A stretch of DNA of 64,000 nt, from the NCBI GenBank assembly GCA_963777515.1, contig CAVZQU010000012.1:62001-126000 (forward strand). Reading direction: 5' to 3'. The translations under genes were made by a program, and so were the position numbers. This DNA is from CAVSWT01 sp963777515. Its GTDB lineage: Bacteria > Bacteroidota > Ignavibacteria > Ignavibacteriales > Ignavibacteriaceae. Of the stretch, positions 18,842 through 28,291 are shown piece after piece; the first letter of the stretch is position 1, and each line of letters begins with the position of its first letter. The notes under the pieces were generated by a model that had not been told where the DNA came from, did no database searches, and worked only from the letters and a program-made list of their open reading frames with translations.

Positions 18842-19854
18842 CTAATTCTTTTTATGAGTGAATCTGCAAGCGAGTAGAATAACTCTCTGTCTTTTTTACT
18901 CTGTACATTTTTAATTGAACTTAAAGCTTTTTCAGTATATTTATTTATCTCAGCTTTAGATTCTTCTATCACATTTAATTTTTCGTAAATGGATTTATAT
19001 TTTTTTATTTGATTTTTTTTGATTCCTTTGTTTTTAATTACATTTAATAAATCTTTTTTATCATTTCCTTTTGCTTTATTTAAGGCAGTTAAAAATAAAT
19101 AAGTTTTTTTACCTTCGACCAAGTCGCCGCCTACAAATTTACCAAATTCATTTTCATTTCCCACAATATCTAACAAATCATCCTGGATTTGAAAAGCTAT
19201 ACCAATGTTTTTACCAAAGTTTGACAATGCTTTTGTTTCTTTTATTGAACCACCTCCAAGTAAAGCACCTATATTGCAGCACATTTCCATCATTGCAGCG
19301 GTTTTCTTTTGAATCATTAAAAGATAATCATTGATCGTGACATTTGTCTTTAATTCAAATTCCTTATCAAGGCTTTGGCCTTCACAAACTTCAATCAATC
19401 CTTTGTTAAAGGAATTTATAATTTTTTTTGAATTTGTACTATTAGCTTTAATTCCAACTGGTATATCTTTCAGCAAACTTTCATAAGCAATTGAAAGTAA
19501 ACTGTCACCGGAAAGTATAGCAGTACTCAAATCATATTTATTATGAAGTGTTGGTAAGTTTCTTCTTTTATCAGCGTTATCCATAATGTCATCATGAACC
19601 AGAGTGAAATTATGAAGAAGTTCAACCGCTACTGCTGCATTGTAGGCTCGAGAAAACTTTGCTCCTACTGCTTTAGTTGATAACAGAACCAATAAGGGCC
19701 GCAGCCGCTTTCCGCCGCTTTTAATAATATATTCAGCAGGAGTATAAAGAGACCTTGGCTCTCTTCCATGAAGAGCAGCTTTTAATTTAATTTCAATTTT
19801 TTTTCTTTCTCTTTCATAAAGAGTAAAGAACTTATTTTGATTTTTAGATATCAA
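18838..19854 (-). CDS. Polyprenyl diphosphate synthase (geranylgeranyl/farnesyl type)
   Basis: A 338-residue trans-isoprenyl diphosphate synthase. GGKRLRP (47-53), the first aspartate-rich motif DDIMD (88-92) followed by the RR pair, and the second motif DDLLD (225-229) are all present. It condenses IPP with allylic primers; the chain length cannot be fixed from sequence, but geranylgeranyl diphosphate would supply the carotenoid genes at 26.6-35.1 kb, which include no crtE of their own. It overlaps fni and ptsH by 4 bases each. Confidence 0.92.
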   Translation of the reverse strand: MISKNQNKFFTLYERERKKIEIKLKAALHGREPRSLYTPAEYIIKSGGKRLRPLLVLLSTKAVGAKFSRAYNAAVAVELLHNFTLVHDDIMDNADKRRNLPTLHNKYDLSTAILSGDSLLSIAYESLLKDIPVGIKANSTNSKKIINSFNKGLIEVCEGQSLDKEFELKTNVTINDYLLMIQKKTAAMMEMCCNIGALLGGGSIKETKALSNFGKNIGIAFQIQDDLLDIVGNENEFGKFVGGDLVEGKKTYLFLTALNKAKGNDKKDLLNVIKNKGIKKNQIKKYKSIYEKLNVIEESKAEINKYTEKALSSIKNVQSKKDRELFYSLADSLIKRIR

Positions 19855-20900
19855 TAAAGGTCTTTCTTTGAAATTAATTTATTTTGCTTAAACTCTTTTA
19901 AATTATTTGAACCTGTAAGAAACATTATTTTTTTAATAGTATCAAACCAGCTTTCAATTAATTTTATTACTCCTTCTGTCCCGGTTTTATTTAACTCTTG
20001 AAGAATAATTCTTGCAGAACCAACTAAATCGGAACCCAGCGCAAAAGCTTTTGCAGCTTCAATAGAACTGTTTATTCCTCCGGAACCAATTAACATAAAA
20101 TTATATTTCTTTTTCAACTTAGCAATCTCTTTTATACAATACGAAGTTGGCAAACCCCAATCCCAAAATTCGATTGGAACATCTTTATATTTTGCTCTCA
20201 ATATTTCAATAGCTGTCCAGCTTGTTCCTCCTGCACCTGCAACGTCAATTCCTTTTACTCCGGCATTTAATAATTTCGCCGCAGCTTCTTTAGAAATTCC
20301 CGAACCAACTTCTTTTGCAATCACAGGAACCTTTAAAACCCTCACCAATTTTTCAATGTTTTTTAATAGCCCTTTAAAGTTTGGTTCACCCCCAGGCTGC
20401 AAAAGTTCTTGAGCGGGATTTATGTGTACAACCATTGCATCAGCTTCAATCAAATCGACTAAAAAGTTTATTTGCTTGAAATTTTTCATCAAAGCTATTT
20501 GCGCCGCACCAATGTTTCCGAGTATTGGAATTTTAGGAGCATTTTGTCTTATTACTTTATATGAATGATGATAAACATTGTTTTCAAGTGCCTGTCTTTG
20601 ACTTCCAACTCCTAATGGAATACTTAGTTGATTTGCTGCAACAGCAAGCTGCGCATTAATATTTTCAGCTTCTCCTGTCCCGCCAGTCATACAGGAAATT
20701 AAGAAAGGATAGTTTATCTTTTTCTTTAAAAACTTTTGGGAGAATTTTATTTTTGAAATTTCAACTTCCGTTATAGCATAATGCTTAAAATCATAGTATT
20801 CAAAGCCATTTGTCTTTTCTTTGAAAGTGACTTTATCAGTCAAAGAAAGTTCAATATGCTCTTTTTTTCTATTCGAAGTTGAATTTGGATTTTCCGGCAT
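19851..20900 (-). CDS. fni: Isopentenyl-diphosphate delta-isomerase, type II (FMN/NADPH)
   Basis: A 349-residue type II isomerase interconverting IPP and DMAPP. Landmarks include RKKEHIELSL at the N terminus, SCMTGGT (about 89-95), LGVGSQRQALE (about 115-125), the GxxNPAQELLQPGGE-like stretch with VVHINPAQELLQ (about 152-163), and a C-terminal phosphate loop IGSGGINSSIEAAKA (about 272-286). It is the first gene of an overlapping operon with polyprenyl synthase, ptsH, ptsI and the sugar-phosphate isomerase, with about 80 bases upstream to the next gene. Confidence 0.95.
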   Translation of the reverse strand: MPENPNSTSNRKKEHIELSLTDKVTFKEKTNGFEYYDFKHYAITEVEISKIKFSQKFLKKKINYPFLISCMTGGTGEAENINAQLAVAANQLSIPLGVGSQRQALENNVYHHSYKVIRQNAPKIPILGNIGAAQIALMKNFKQINFLVDLIEADAMVVHINPAQELLQPGGEPNFKGLLKNIEKLVRVLKVPVIAKEVGSGISKEAAAKLLNAGVKGIDVAGAGGTSWTAIEILRAKYKDVPIEFWDWGLPTSYCIKEIAKLKKKYNFMLIGSGGINSSIEAAKAFALGSDLVGSARIILQELNKTGTEGVIKLIESWFDTIKKIMFLTGSNNLKEFKQNKLISKKDLY

Positions 20901-20979
20901 TGAATGGGAACAAAAGTATAATTGAAATTATTATTTCTTACGAAGATATTAAAAATTAAGGAAAATTCCTCAATGTGGT

Positions 20980-22815
20980 TCACATGAATTCTTTGAATTC
21001 ATTTCCATTAAAATATAGTCTTGATATTTTAATCTTTTCTCTGAGTGAATTTGTTAAAATTATTTCGTCTGCAGAAATTAAATCATCCTTTGAAAGGAAA
21101 TCTTCTTTTATATTTCTATCTGTTTGCAATAAATAATTCCGGTAAATGCCAGGCAATATTCCGGAAGATAAGGATGGAGTGTACCACGTTTCATCTTTTT
21201 TAATGAAAATATTTGTCCGCCCTCCTTCAGTAAGCTGATTCCTCTCATTAAAAAATATGACATCAAAAAATCCTTTTGAATGATATTGTTTCAATTCGTT
21301 GTCATATAACTTTCTATTTGTTGTTTTGAAATATTGAAAAGGATTTTGAGAGTTAACTGATTTTGCAGAAATAATAATTTTCTTTTCAGAAGTATCCTCA
21401 GCATATTCTGTAATTTCAGAAGTTATTTTACCCCATTTATTTATTAACAATTTATATCGATAGCTTTTGTAAGGTTTTAATAATAACAATTGCTTTTTAA
21501 TCTCTTTAGAAATACTCTTTTCTTCATACTTAAATAAAAAATAGTCTGCAGAACTTTTTAATCTTTCAATATGTTTATCGAGAAATAATACTTCTCTATT
21601 CTTGACAAGCATTGTTTCAAAAAGTTCAAAATACAAATTTGGTTTTCGGATAAAATTACTTTTTAGTAAAGTTTCTTCATACTCTTTTTCAGGATGACTG
21701 TCCCAAACAATGCCGCTGCCAAGCCCAATTTCCCCTTCCAAAGTTTTTTTATGAATTGACAAAGTCCTTATTGGAACATTAAAGACTGAGAAATTATTGA
21801 TAGTAATTCCTATTGCTCCAGTATATATACCACGTGGTCTTTGTTCAAGTTGATTTATTATTTTCATAGTTCTTATTTTTGGCGCACCGGTAATTGAACC
21901 GCATGGAAAAATATTTTTAATAATATCAGTCAGTGATATATTTTTTTTTAATTCCGCTTTTACAGTTGAAACCATTTGATATAATGATTCATATTTTTCT
22001 ATTTCAAATAACTTTTTAACTTTAACAGAACCATAATTACTAATTTTACCAAGATCATTCCTAAGCAAATCCACTATCATCAAATTTTCCGCTTTATTCT
22101 TTTCATCATTTTCAAGATTGAATTTATTGAGTTTGTCCGTAGATAAATCATATCCCCTTCTTATTGTACCTTTCATTGGTTTTGTAGTGATTTTATCTTT
22201 ATTCACTTCAAAAAATAATTCTGGTGAATGAGAAAGGATAAAATTGTTTTCATTATTTATAAATGCAGAGTAACTTGCTGATTGATTATAAATTAAAGTC
22301 TGAAATAAATTCCCAACATCTCCCGTATAATTGAATTGCCCTTTAACTGTGTAATTAACCTGATAAGTGTCCCCTTCTTCAATAAACTTTTTAATTTTAT
22401 TTATATTACTAATGAATTTTTGTTTAGAAGTATTAAGCTTAAAGTTTGTGATTTTATATTTTCCTAAATCATGGGAAATTGAAATTTCTTTTGAAGGAAT
22501 AATTTCAACATTCTTTTCATCAAAAAATATAAATTGAATTAAGACCTCATTATTTCCGGTCAAATATTTTTTTAATTTTTCTTCAAATAAATAGCCGGCT
22601 TCATAATTTATTAATGCATAACACCATAATCCTTTGGCAATATTTTTATCAATTTTATCTAATAACTTTTGCAGGTTATCATTCTTTCCTATTGAAATAA
22701 TTTCAGAAGGATTTGTAAAAAGAAATGAATTGCTTCCTTTGTAATAAGATGGCGTATAAAAAAAAGCAGAGTAATTTTTGTTTATTATTTCGCTTAAAAT
22801 ATTGTCAAGATTCAT
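20980..22815 (-). CDS. Fused aminodeoxychorismate synthase (PabB) and 4-amino-4-deoxychorismate lyase (PabC-like)
   Basis: A 611-residue fusion for p-aminobenzoate synthesis, feeding folate. The N-terminal chorismate-binding domain (about 120-375) has KPMKGTIRRG (about 214-223) and FPCGSITGAPKIRTMKI (about 303-319). The C-terminal part from about 390 is a class IV PLP aminotransferase: FETMLV at its start, the Schiff-base lysine probably in FKTTNRKLYDN (near 495), and LTEGGRTNIFI (about 530-540). PabB-PabC fusions are known. No glutamine amidotransferase subunit (PabA) is adjacent. Confidence 0.92.
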   Translation of the reverse strand: MNLDNILSEIINKNYSAFFYTPSYYKGSNSFLFTNPSEIISIGKNDNLQKLLDKIDKNIAKGLWCYALINYEAGYLFEEKLKKYLTGNNEVLIQFIFFDEKNVEIIPSKEISISHDLGKYKITNFKLNTSKQKFISNINKIKKFIEEGDTYQVNYTVKGQFNYTGDVGNLFQTLIYNQSASYSAFINNENNFILSHSPELFFEVNKDKITTKPMKGTIRRGYDLSTDKLNKFNLENDEKNKAENLMIVDLLRNDLGKISNYGSVKVKKLFEIEKYESLYQMVSTVKAELKKNISLTDIIKNIFPCGSITGAPKIRTMKIINQLEQRPRGIYTGAIGITINNFSVFNVPIRTLSIHKKTLEGEIGLGSGIVWDSHPEKEYEETLLKSNFIRKPNLYFELFETMLVKNREVLFLDKHIERLKSSADYFLFKYEEKSISKEIKKQLLLLKPYKSYRYKLLINKWGKITSEITEYAEDTSEKKIIISAKSVNSQNPFQYFKTTNRKLYDNELKQYHSKGFFDVIFFNERNQLTEGGRTNIFIKKDETWYTPSLSSGILPGIYRNYLLQTDRNIKEDFLSKDDLISADEIILTNSLREKIKISRLYFNGNEFKEFM

Positions 22816-22925
22816 GATGGAAAGTTAATGAATGTGAATTAATTGGGAAATAAAATCTTAAGGTGAATTGAAAAAATATTTAAGTTTGTTACGAATTTTA
22901 AAACAGAACTATTTGTCTGACACTT

Positions 22926-23477
22926 TTAAAATAATCCAATATTTATTTTGAATACTACTCCTGTGAAGGATTTGTCTTTATTTATATTGCCGTATAATTG
23001 AATACCGATTCCGACATTGTTGGTAAACCCTAACATAAAATCAAGTTGGATTGGAATCCCAAATGTTGAAATATTTTCTGTTTCAAATTCATGATATTGA
23101 ATGTTTGCCCCTCTGTTTGTTCCTTTCAGGTAACTTAAACCAGCAGCCAAAGATAAAATAGTGTTATTTGATTTTAAATATTTGCCATACATGAAAGCTA
23201 ATTCCTTCATATTCTTTTCAGGTTTGTCATAAACTCCATCTACATTAAATTGGAACTCGTTACTTTTTGTGTATCTAATCATAAAAATATTTTCATTTAA
23301 AGCGTAAGTTACATTGCCACTTTGTGTTACCCCGAAATAATTCCCTCCTATTCCAAGGCCTAACCAATAACCACGGTGGCCATCTAAACTATCAAACTTA
23401 TCAGATTGACCTGCCGATATATTTATAAAAAAGAATAAATTTATGAGAAGAGTAATTAAAAATATTTTTGTTTTCAT
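22926..23477 (-). CDS. Small exported barrel-like protein, unknown function
   Basis: A 183-residue protein with a strong signal peptide (MKTKIFLITLLINLFFFINIS, cleavage near AG-Q). The mature part has alternating hydrophobic strands (GYWLGLGIGGNYFG, NTILSLAAGLSYLKG, LDFMLGFTNNVGIGIQLYGN) ending in aromatic IGLF, typical of small outer-membrane barrels. No family was recognised. It is divergent from the MFS gene that starts at 23602, with 124 bases between them. Confidence 0.62.
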   Translation of the reverse strand: MKTKIFLITLLINLFFFINISAGQSDKFDSLDGHRGYWLGLGIGGNYFGVTQSGNVTYALNENIFMIRYTKSNEFQFNVDGVYDKPEKNMKELAFMYGKYLKSNNTILSLAAGLSYLKGTNRGANIQYHEFETENISTFGIPIQLDFMLGFTNNVGIGIQLYGNINKDKSFTGVVFKINIGLF

Positions 23478-23601
23478 AATAACCCCTTATTTAAAGCAAA
23501 TATATTTAACATTAGAAAAATAGTAAAATCTCTTTACACTTTTTAATCAGAAATACTTTATTTTCAAAGCATTGAAAATTTATTAATAGGGCATCTTTAG
23601 T

Positions 23602-25101
23602 ATGAAAAAGCCAAAACTTTCCTTCTGGCAAATCTGGAATATGAGTTTCGGATTTCTTGGTATTCAATTCGGTTTCGCTCTTCAAAATGCAAACGTAAGT
23701 AGAATTTTTGAAACTCTCGGTGCTAAGATTGACGATATTCCAATTCTGTGGATTGCAGCTCCGGTTACTGGTTTAATTATCCAACCTATTATTGGACACA
23801 TGAGTGATAAAACCTGGGGAAAGCTTGGTAGAAGGCGTCCATACTTTTTATCCGGCGCTATTCTCGCTTCACTTGCTTTGTTTATAATGCCTAACTCACC
23901 TGTACTTTGGGTTGCTGCAGGAATGCTTTGGATTATGGATGCATCAATAAATATTTCAATGGAACCATTCAGAGCTTTTGTCGGCGATATGCTGCCTTCC
24001 GAACAGCGGACAATTGGATTTTCGATGCAAAGCTTTTTCATTGGAACCGGAGCAGTAATTGCTTCAGCACTTCCTTATATAATGACAAACTGGTTTAACA
24101 TCAGCAACACAGCACCTGAAGGAATGATTCCTCATTCAGTCAAATTTTCTTTTTACATCGGCGGAACAATTTTCTTCCTTGCTGTTTTATGGACTATACT
24201 TAAGACAAAAGAATATTCCCCGGAAGAATTAAAAAATTTTTCAGAAGATTCTGAAAGTAATTCTGCTTCAATTCGTTTAGATGAAGATTTTATTCCTCAC
24301 ACTAAATTTTTAAAAAATGGAATTTACTGGATTATTGCCGGAGTAGCACTCTTTTTAATTTTTGATTTATTCATTTATATGGATTATGGATTGGCAGTTT
24401 TCTTTATTGGAATTATTGCATTTGGTTTGCTGCAAGTTGTTGTATCGGCATTAACAAAACAAAACAAAACTCATATGGGTTTGGTTATTGTTATGAATGA
24501 TTTATTTAAAATGCCGAAAGCAATGGTACAACTGTCTTATGTACAATTCTTTTCATGGTTCGCTTTATTTGCAATGTGGATTTACACGACTCCGGCAGTT
24601 ACACATCATATTTACGGTGCAGTTGATACCAAATCTGCATTATACAATGAAGGTGCAGATTGGGTGGGAGTTTTAATGTCTGTTTATAATGGTTTTGCAG
24701 CAGTGATGGCTTTCCTTTTAATTTGGATTGCAAAAAAGACAAGTAGAAAAACTGTTCATTCAATAAGCTTAATATGCGGTGGAATTGGTTTAGCTTCATT
24801 TTATATTATAAAAAATCCGGATATGCTATTAATTTCTGAACTTGGAATTGGTTTAGCCTGGGCGTCAATACTAGCAATGCCTTATGCAATATTAACAGGC
24901 TCACTTCCTGCAAATAAAATGGGGGTTTATATGGGGATATTTAATTTCTTCATTGTAATTCCGCAAATAACTGCTGCAGCTATTTTAGGTTTTTTTGTGA
25001 AAAGTCTTTTTGGCGGAGAAGCTATTTATGCTTTACTGCTTGGAGGATTATCAATGTTTGCTGCGGCTGCGCTAGTAATGTTTGTTAAGGATGAAAACTG
25101 A
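23602..25101 (+). CDS. MFS transporter, SLC45/sugar permease-like
   Basis: A 499-residue inner-membrane protein with about 12 hydrophobic segments and a central polar loop. The loop between helices 2 and 3 reads GHMSDKTWGKLGRRRPYF; the GRRRP form is typical of the SLC45/plant sucrose transporter branch of the major facilitator superfamily. A proton-coupled sugar (disaccharide) symporter is likely. It resembles the transporter beside the amylase at 42576-44069, so the two are probably paralogues with related substrates. The gene has no co-directional neighbour. Confidence 0.85.
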   Translation: MKKPKLSFWQIWNMSFGFLGIQFGFALQNANVSRIFETLGAKIDDIPILWIAAPVTGLIIQPIIGHMSDKTWGKLGRRRPYFLSGAILASLALFIMPNSPVLWVAAGMLWIMDASINISMEPFRAFVGDMLPSEQRTIGFSMQSFFIGTGAVIASALPYIMTNWFNISNTAPEGMIPHSVKFSFYIGGTIFFLAVLWTILKTKEYSPEELKNFSEDSESNSASIRLDEDFIPHTKFLKNGIYWIIAGVALFLIFDLFIYMDYGLAVFFIGIIAFGLLQVVVSALTKQNKTHMGLVIVMNDLFKMPKAMVQLSYVQFFSWFALFAMWIYTTPAVTHHIYGAVDTKSALYNEGADWVGVLMSVYNGFAAVMAFLLIWIAKKTSRKTVHSISLICGGIGLASFYIIKNPDMLLISELGIGLAWASILAMPYAILTGSLPANKMGVYMGIFNFFIVIPQITAAAILGFFVKSLFGGEAIYALLLGGLSMFAAAALVMFVKDEN

Positions 25102-25464
25102 GAATGTATAAATAAACTTTATCTTACAAAGATAAGCACTTCGATAGGTTTTAAATTATAATGTCATAACTGAATATCCGCACATAAAAAGAAATTCGTT
25201 TAGAAATTATACTGAAGGTTATTTCATATAAGGAAAGTTAACACAAAAAGAAAAATTTGTTCGAAGGAGCGGAGTGACTGAGTTATTTTTCTTTATATTT
25301 TAAGATAGAACTACTTAGATAAAGTATAATTTCAGAATTTCTTTTTCAGTGCATGTTCTTTTGGTTCTTTTCTTGCGCCAAGAAAAGAACAATTATAAGT
25401 GTTAATGAAAATTCAATCGTAACAATTCAAATTCTCCTTTTATAAAAAACAAAACTAAATTTTA
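25102..25464. other. Intergenic region between convergent genes with two hairpin elements
   Basis: No supported gene lies in these 363 bases, which separate the 3' ends of the MFS and DUF5700 genes. Two inverted repeats stand out. AAAGAAAAAT (25247-25256) pairs with ATTTTTCTTT (25285-25294) around a GC-richer loop. GTTCTTTTCTTG (25364-25375) pairs perfectly with CAAGAAAAGAAC (25379-25390) around a 3-base loop. They may be transcription stops or short palindromic repeat elements; neither has a clean T tract, so a terminator call is weak. Confidence 0.5.
25364..25390. repeat. Perfect 12-bp palindrome with 3-base loop
   Basis: GTTCTTTTCTTG, loop CGC, CAAGAAAAGAAC. The stem is perfect and symmetric, so it folds on either strand. 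It lies in the convergent gap downstream of both flanking genes. Its role could be an mRNA 3'-end stabiliser or a dispersed repeat; no other copy was seen in the window. Confidence 0.6.
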
Positions 25465-26514
25465 TTATAAGGCATATTTTGATATCAACAAATCAATAAC
25501 CTTAATTGCAGAATCTGAAAAGGCTGGATACTGCCCTGAACTTTGCTTCGCAGCTTGATTATAAAGTTTAATAAATTTAAAAGGATTCCCTACACATTTT
25601 ACAAGCTCGTCCTTCCCTATATTTTGCAAAATTAAACTTGCCATAAAATAACCTGTTGAATGACCTTTTTCGGGAAGAGTTTGAGAAATCTGCATCCCAA
25701 TTTGTCGTGCAGAATTGGGATTTGTATTTAATTGGCTTAATAACTTATCCATCTGGTTAATTACAGCAGGAGTTTTGCTTACATCATAAATATATTGACG
25801 TGCATAATCTGAAACTGCATTACTCGGTTTTGTGAACCAATCTCTTTTATCTACCATATCTGCAATGCCTTCAGCTTCAATTTTTGAAAATGCATCAACT
25901 AAATAAGCATCTTGCCAACTGACTTTACTAACTGCATATTGAAGTTCCCTGTTTCTATACCAATGATGAAATTCATGCGAAAGGAAACTCATAAAATCCC
26001 AATTGATTGAAGCTGCTAAATCAACTACAATTGGCGATGAACCGCGCCCATTGTTTTCAAAAATTACAAATGAAACCGGAGGATATTGTGAAACAGATGA
26101 TTGTGGTAAAAATTCTAAAGTCCGCTTCACAGCATCAGCAGAATAATTATGGCTCTGAAGCTTTCTTAATTGTTCGTCCATTAACTGTTTATTATCTCTC
26201 ACTTTAATGAAGTGATTTAAATGCGCTAAATCTCTACCCGAAGCAAGAGCTTTTTGAAGCTCATCTTTTTTTGACGGCATAAATACAAGAGTAAATTCAT
26301 TTTCAAAAAACTGTCTTGAAAACTCGCCGCTTGTTAAAACTTTGTAACCAGGAGTGTTAAATAAATTATCCCAATCTGATGAGCTTGGCTGCTGGTTTGA
26401 TTTCAGTATTCTGACAATATTCCAAAACTGAGTTATACCGGAAAAATCAAAATTGGAGCTTTGTGGAAAAATAAATTGCGTTAAAAGCAAAATAGAAAAA
26501 AGAAATTTAACCAT
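25465..26514 (-). CDS. DUF5700-type secreted putative zinc metallopeptidase
   Basis: A 349-residue protein with a signal peptide (MVKFLFSILLLTQFIFPQ). The centre carries FLSHEFHHWY (HExxH, near residue 178-182) and, about 35 residues on, KIEAEGIADMVD, whose glutamate fits the third zinc ligand of a gluzincin. The overall pattern matches DUF5700 proteins, which are predicted zinc proteases of unknown target in Bacteroidota-like bacteria. It would be periplasmic or secreted. It stands alone between a convergent MFS gene and the end of the carotenoid operon. Confidence 0.78.
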   Translation of the reverse strand: MVKFLFSILLLTQFIFPQSSNFDFSGITQFWNIVRILKSNQQPSSSDWDNLFNTPGYKVLTSGEFSRQFFENEFTLVFMPSKKDELQKALASGRDLAHLNHFIKVRDNKQLMDEQLRKLQSHNYSADAVKRTLEFLPQSSVSQYPPVSFVIFENNGRGSSPIVVDLAASINWDFMSFLSHEFHHWYRNRELQYAVSKVSWQDAYLVDAFSKIEAEGIADMVDKRDWFTKPSNAVSDYARQYIYDVSKTPAVINQMDKLLSQLNTNPNSARQIGMQISQTLPEKGHSTGYFMASLILQNIGKDELVKCVGNPFKFIKLYNQAAKQSSGQYPAFSDSAIKVIDLLISKYAL

Positions 26515-26634
26515 CTATTTTAAAGAGAATATTTAATAATAAAGTTTGCCAAATTAAAAGTAAAATATTTGAAGTGTCAAATTAAATCTGAGTGTTAGAT
26601 AATTCCCCAATTATTATTGAATGCTAATATATTT

Positions 26635-27099
26635 TTAATAAGTTGATAAAAATGATTTTAACTCCTTTTCTATAACTTCCTTCCGGTATTTAAATATTTT
26701 TTTAACTGAATTCTTTACAAACAATATATGAGCAATACTTTTAAATATTCCCCCGTATAAATCATAATCTACACTGTCTTCCATAATAACATGTCCATCT
26801 ACTTGTTGAAACTTATGCGTATGAATCCAAATTTTATATGGTCCTTTTAATTGTTCGTCAATAAATATATTTGGTGGCGAATATTTTGCAATTCTTGTTT
26901 TCCAATTAACAGGAATTCCATAAAGTCTAATTGTGTATTCAAACTCTGCTCCTTCTTTCATAACTAAAGGAGGATTTGATTTGATTGAAAATCTTATCCA
27001 TGCAGGAGTAACTTTTGCAAGGTTTTCAGGCTTTTGAAAAAATTCAAAAACATCATTCAAATTAGCCTTTATCTTTTGAGTCTGATTGAAAATATACAT
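26635..27099 (-). CDS. SRPBCC (START-like) ligand-binding protein of the carotenoid operon
   Basis: A 154-residue protein of the SRPBCC fold: an N-terminal strand and helix FEFFQKPENLAKVTPAW (about 20-36), and a conserved PYKIWIHTHKF...MEDSVDYDLYGG segment that lines the hydrophobic pocket. Such proteins recur next to crt genes, where they probably bind a lipid or carotenoid intermediate, but no activity is established. It is the last gene of the operon, 29 bases after crtZ. Confidence 0.78.
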   Translation of the reverse strand: MYIFNQTQKIKANLNDVFEFFQKPENLAKVTPAWIRFSIKSNPPLVMKEGAEFEYTIRLYGIPVNWKTRIAKYSPPNIFIDEQLKGPYKIWIHTHKFQQVDGHVIMEDSVDYDLYGGIFKSIAHILFVKNSVKKIFKYRKEVIEKELKSFLSTY

Positions 27100-27128
27100 A
27101 CTTAAATAAATTTTATTATTTCGTAGAA

Positions 27129-27581
27129 TTAGACTTCATCAAAATATTTTTTAGGAACCCATAAAAATCCAAAACACTCACCATCTTCTTTTTCAAGATG
27201 TTTATGATGAATTTTATGCGCCCTTCTCATTGCACGAAAATATTTTTTATTTGAATTTCTAAATAGCTTTAATCTTTGATGAATAAAAATATCGTGTGCT
27301 GAAAAATATGCTAATCCATAAAGAGAAACTCCTAATCCAATCCAGAAAAATATTTTATCTAATCCGGCACTAATCCCAATAAATAAAAGTACTATTCCTG
27401 GCAGAGCAAATATTAAAGCAAACACATCATTCATCTCAAAAAAACTGTCATTATTTTTAATGTGATGGTCTTTATGTAGAGACCACAAAAAGCCATGCAT
27501 CACATATTTATGAGTTGACCAGGCAACAAATTCCATAAATACAAAGCTGGCAATTAATGTAAATATATTAAGTAAAATCAT
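27129..27581 (-). CDS. crtZ: Beta-carotene 3-hydroxylase
   Basis: A 150-residue integral membrane di-iron hydroxylase of the fatty-acid hydroxylase superfamily. The histidine clusters are complete: H24-H29 (HKYVMH), H36/H39/H40 (HKDHH), H96/H101 (HDIFIH) and H122/H125/H126 (HKIHH). It adds a hydroxyl at C-3 of the beta-ionone ring, as in zeaxanthin or myxol synthesis. It lies 62 bases downstream of cruF inside the carotenoid operon. Confidence 0.93.
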   Translation of the reverse strand: MILLNIFTLIASFVFMEFVAWSTHKYVMHGFLWSLHKDHHIKNNDSFFEMNDVFALIFALPGIVLLFIGISAGLDKIFFWIGLGVSLYGLAYFSAHDIFIHQRLKLFRNSNKKYFRAMRRAHKIHHKHLEKEDGECFGFLWVPKKYFDEV

Positions 27582-27643
27582 AGAATTATTTTTTAAAGAT
27601 TAATAAAATTTATTTTAACCATCATATTGTTTGTCACAAAAAC

Positions 27644-28291
27644 TTAAAGAAATAAATTTAACATGCTTAGAAAAATGAACTGTGCGATTATGTAATGTTT
27701 TATAATATCACTACGAAATCTTAGTTTCAATTTGAATCCGACAAATCCAAATAGAAATGCAATTCCAAACCAGCTTAAATAATTTTTAATCGGAATAATA
27801 TTAGACTCCCATTGCCAATAGTCTAATTTTACTGCAACAGGCTCTAATACTATATCAAATAAAACAGCTAAACTTCCAATTATTAAACAAACGATAAGTA
27901 TATTTGTTAATTGTAAATCTTCAGTTAATGAAAATAGCCCAATTATTACTATCGTCCAGTTTAATCCAATAACTATTGGCACTCCTAAGAGTTTTAATCC
28001 CAATACATTTGAATAAGAATAATTACCAAATATCAATGCGGAATTAACTCCAATAATTTCAATAATAATTGTTGCTATGAAAATTGATGCAATCCAGAGA
28101 AAAGTCTTGAAATCATTTTTATCCTTATTTAGAAATAAAATCATAATTGAAAAAAAAGTTAACCCATAAGGGGTAATATTTATTACCATAGTTCTTGTTT
28201 GCGGCAAAAGGTGCCAAATAATTCCTGCAAAAAAATAAATATAGATAATTACTTTAAATACAGTTATTAATTTATTGTTCTGTTTTTCCAA
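27644..28291 (-). CDS. cruF: Carotenoid 1,2-hydratase of the CruF family
   Basis: A 215-residue membrane protein with about seven hydrophobic segments. The DUF422/CruF signature is visible as NSALIFGNYSYSNVLGLKLLG with VPIVIGLNWT (about 77-107) and DIVLEPVAVKLDYWQWE (about 141-157). CruF hydrates the 1',2' double bond of the acyclic carotenoid end, creating the hydroxyl that is glycosylated in myxoxanthophyll-like pigments. The start overlaps the glycosyltransferase gene by 25 bases. Confidence 0.9.
   Translation of the reverse strand: MEKQNNKLITVFKVIIYIYFFAGIIWHLLPQTRTMVINITPYGLTFFSIMILFLNKDKNDFKTFLWIASIFIATIIIEIIGVNSALIFGNYSYSNVLGLKLLGVPIVIGLNWTIVIIGLFSLTEDLQLTNILIVCLIIGSLAVLFDIVLEPVAVKLDYWQWESNIIPIKNYLSWFGIAFLFGFVGFKLKLRFRSDIIKHYIIAQFIFLSMLNLFL

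Noticed and set aside
23682..24041. Minus-strand frame inside the MFS gene
   Set aside because: It lies antisense to a well-conserved transporter, has no recognisable domain or ribosome site, and mirrors the codons of the real gene.
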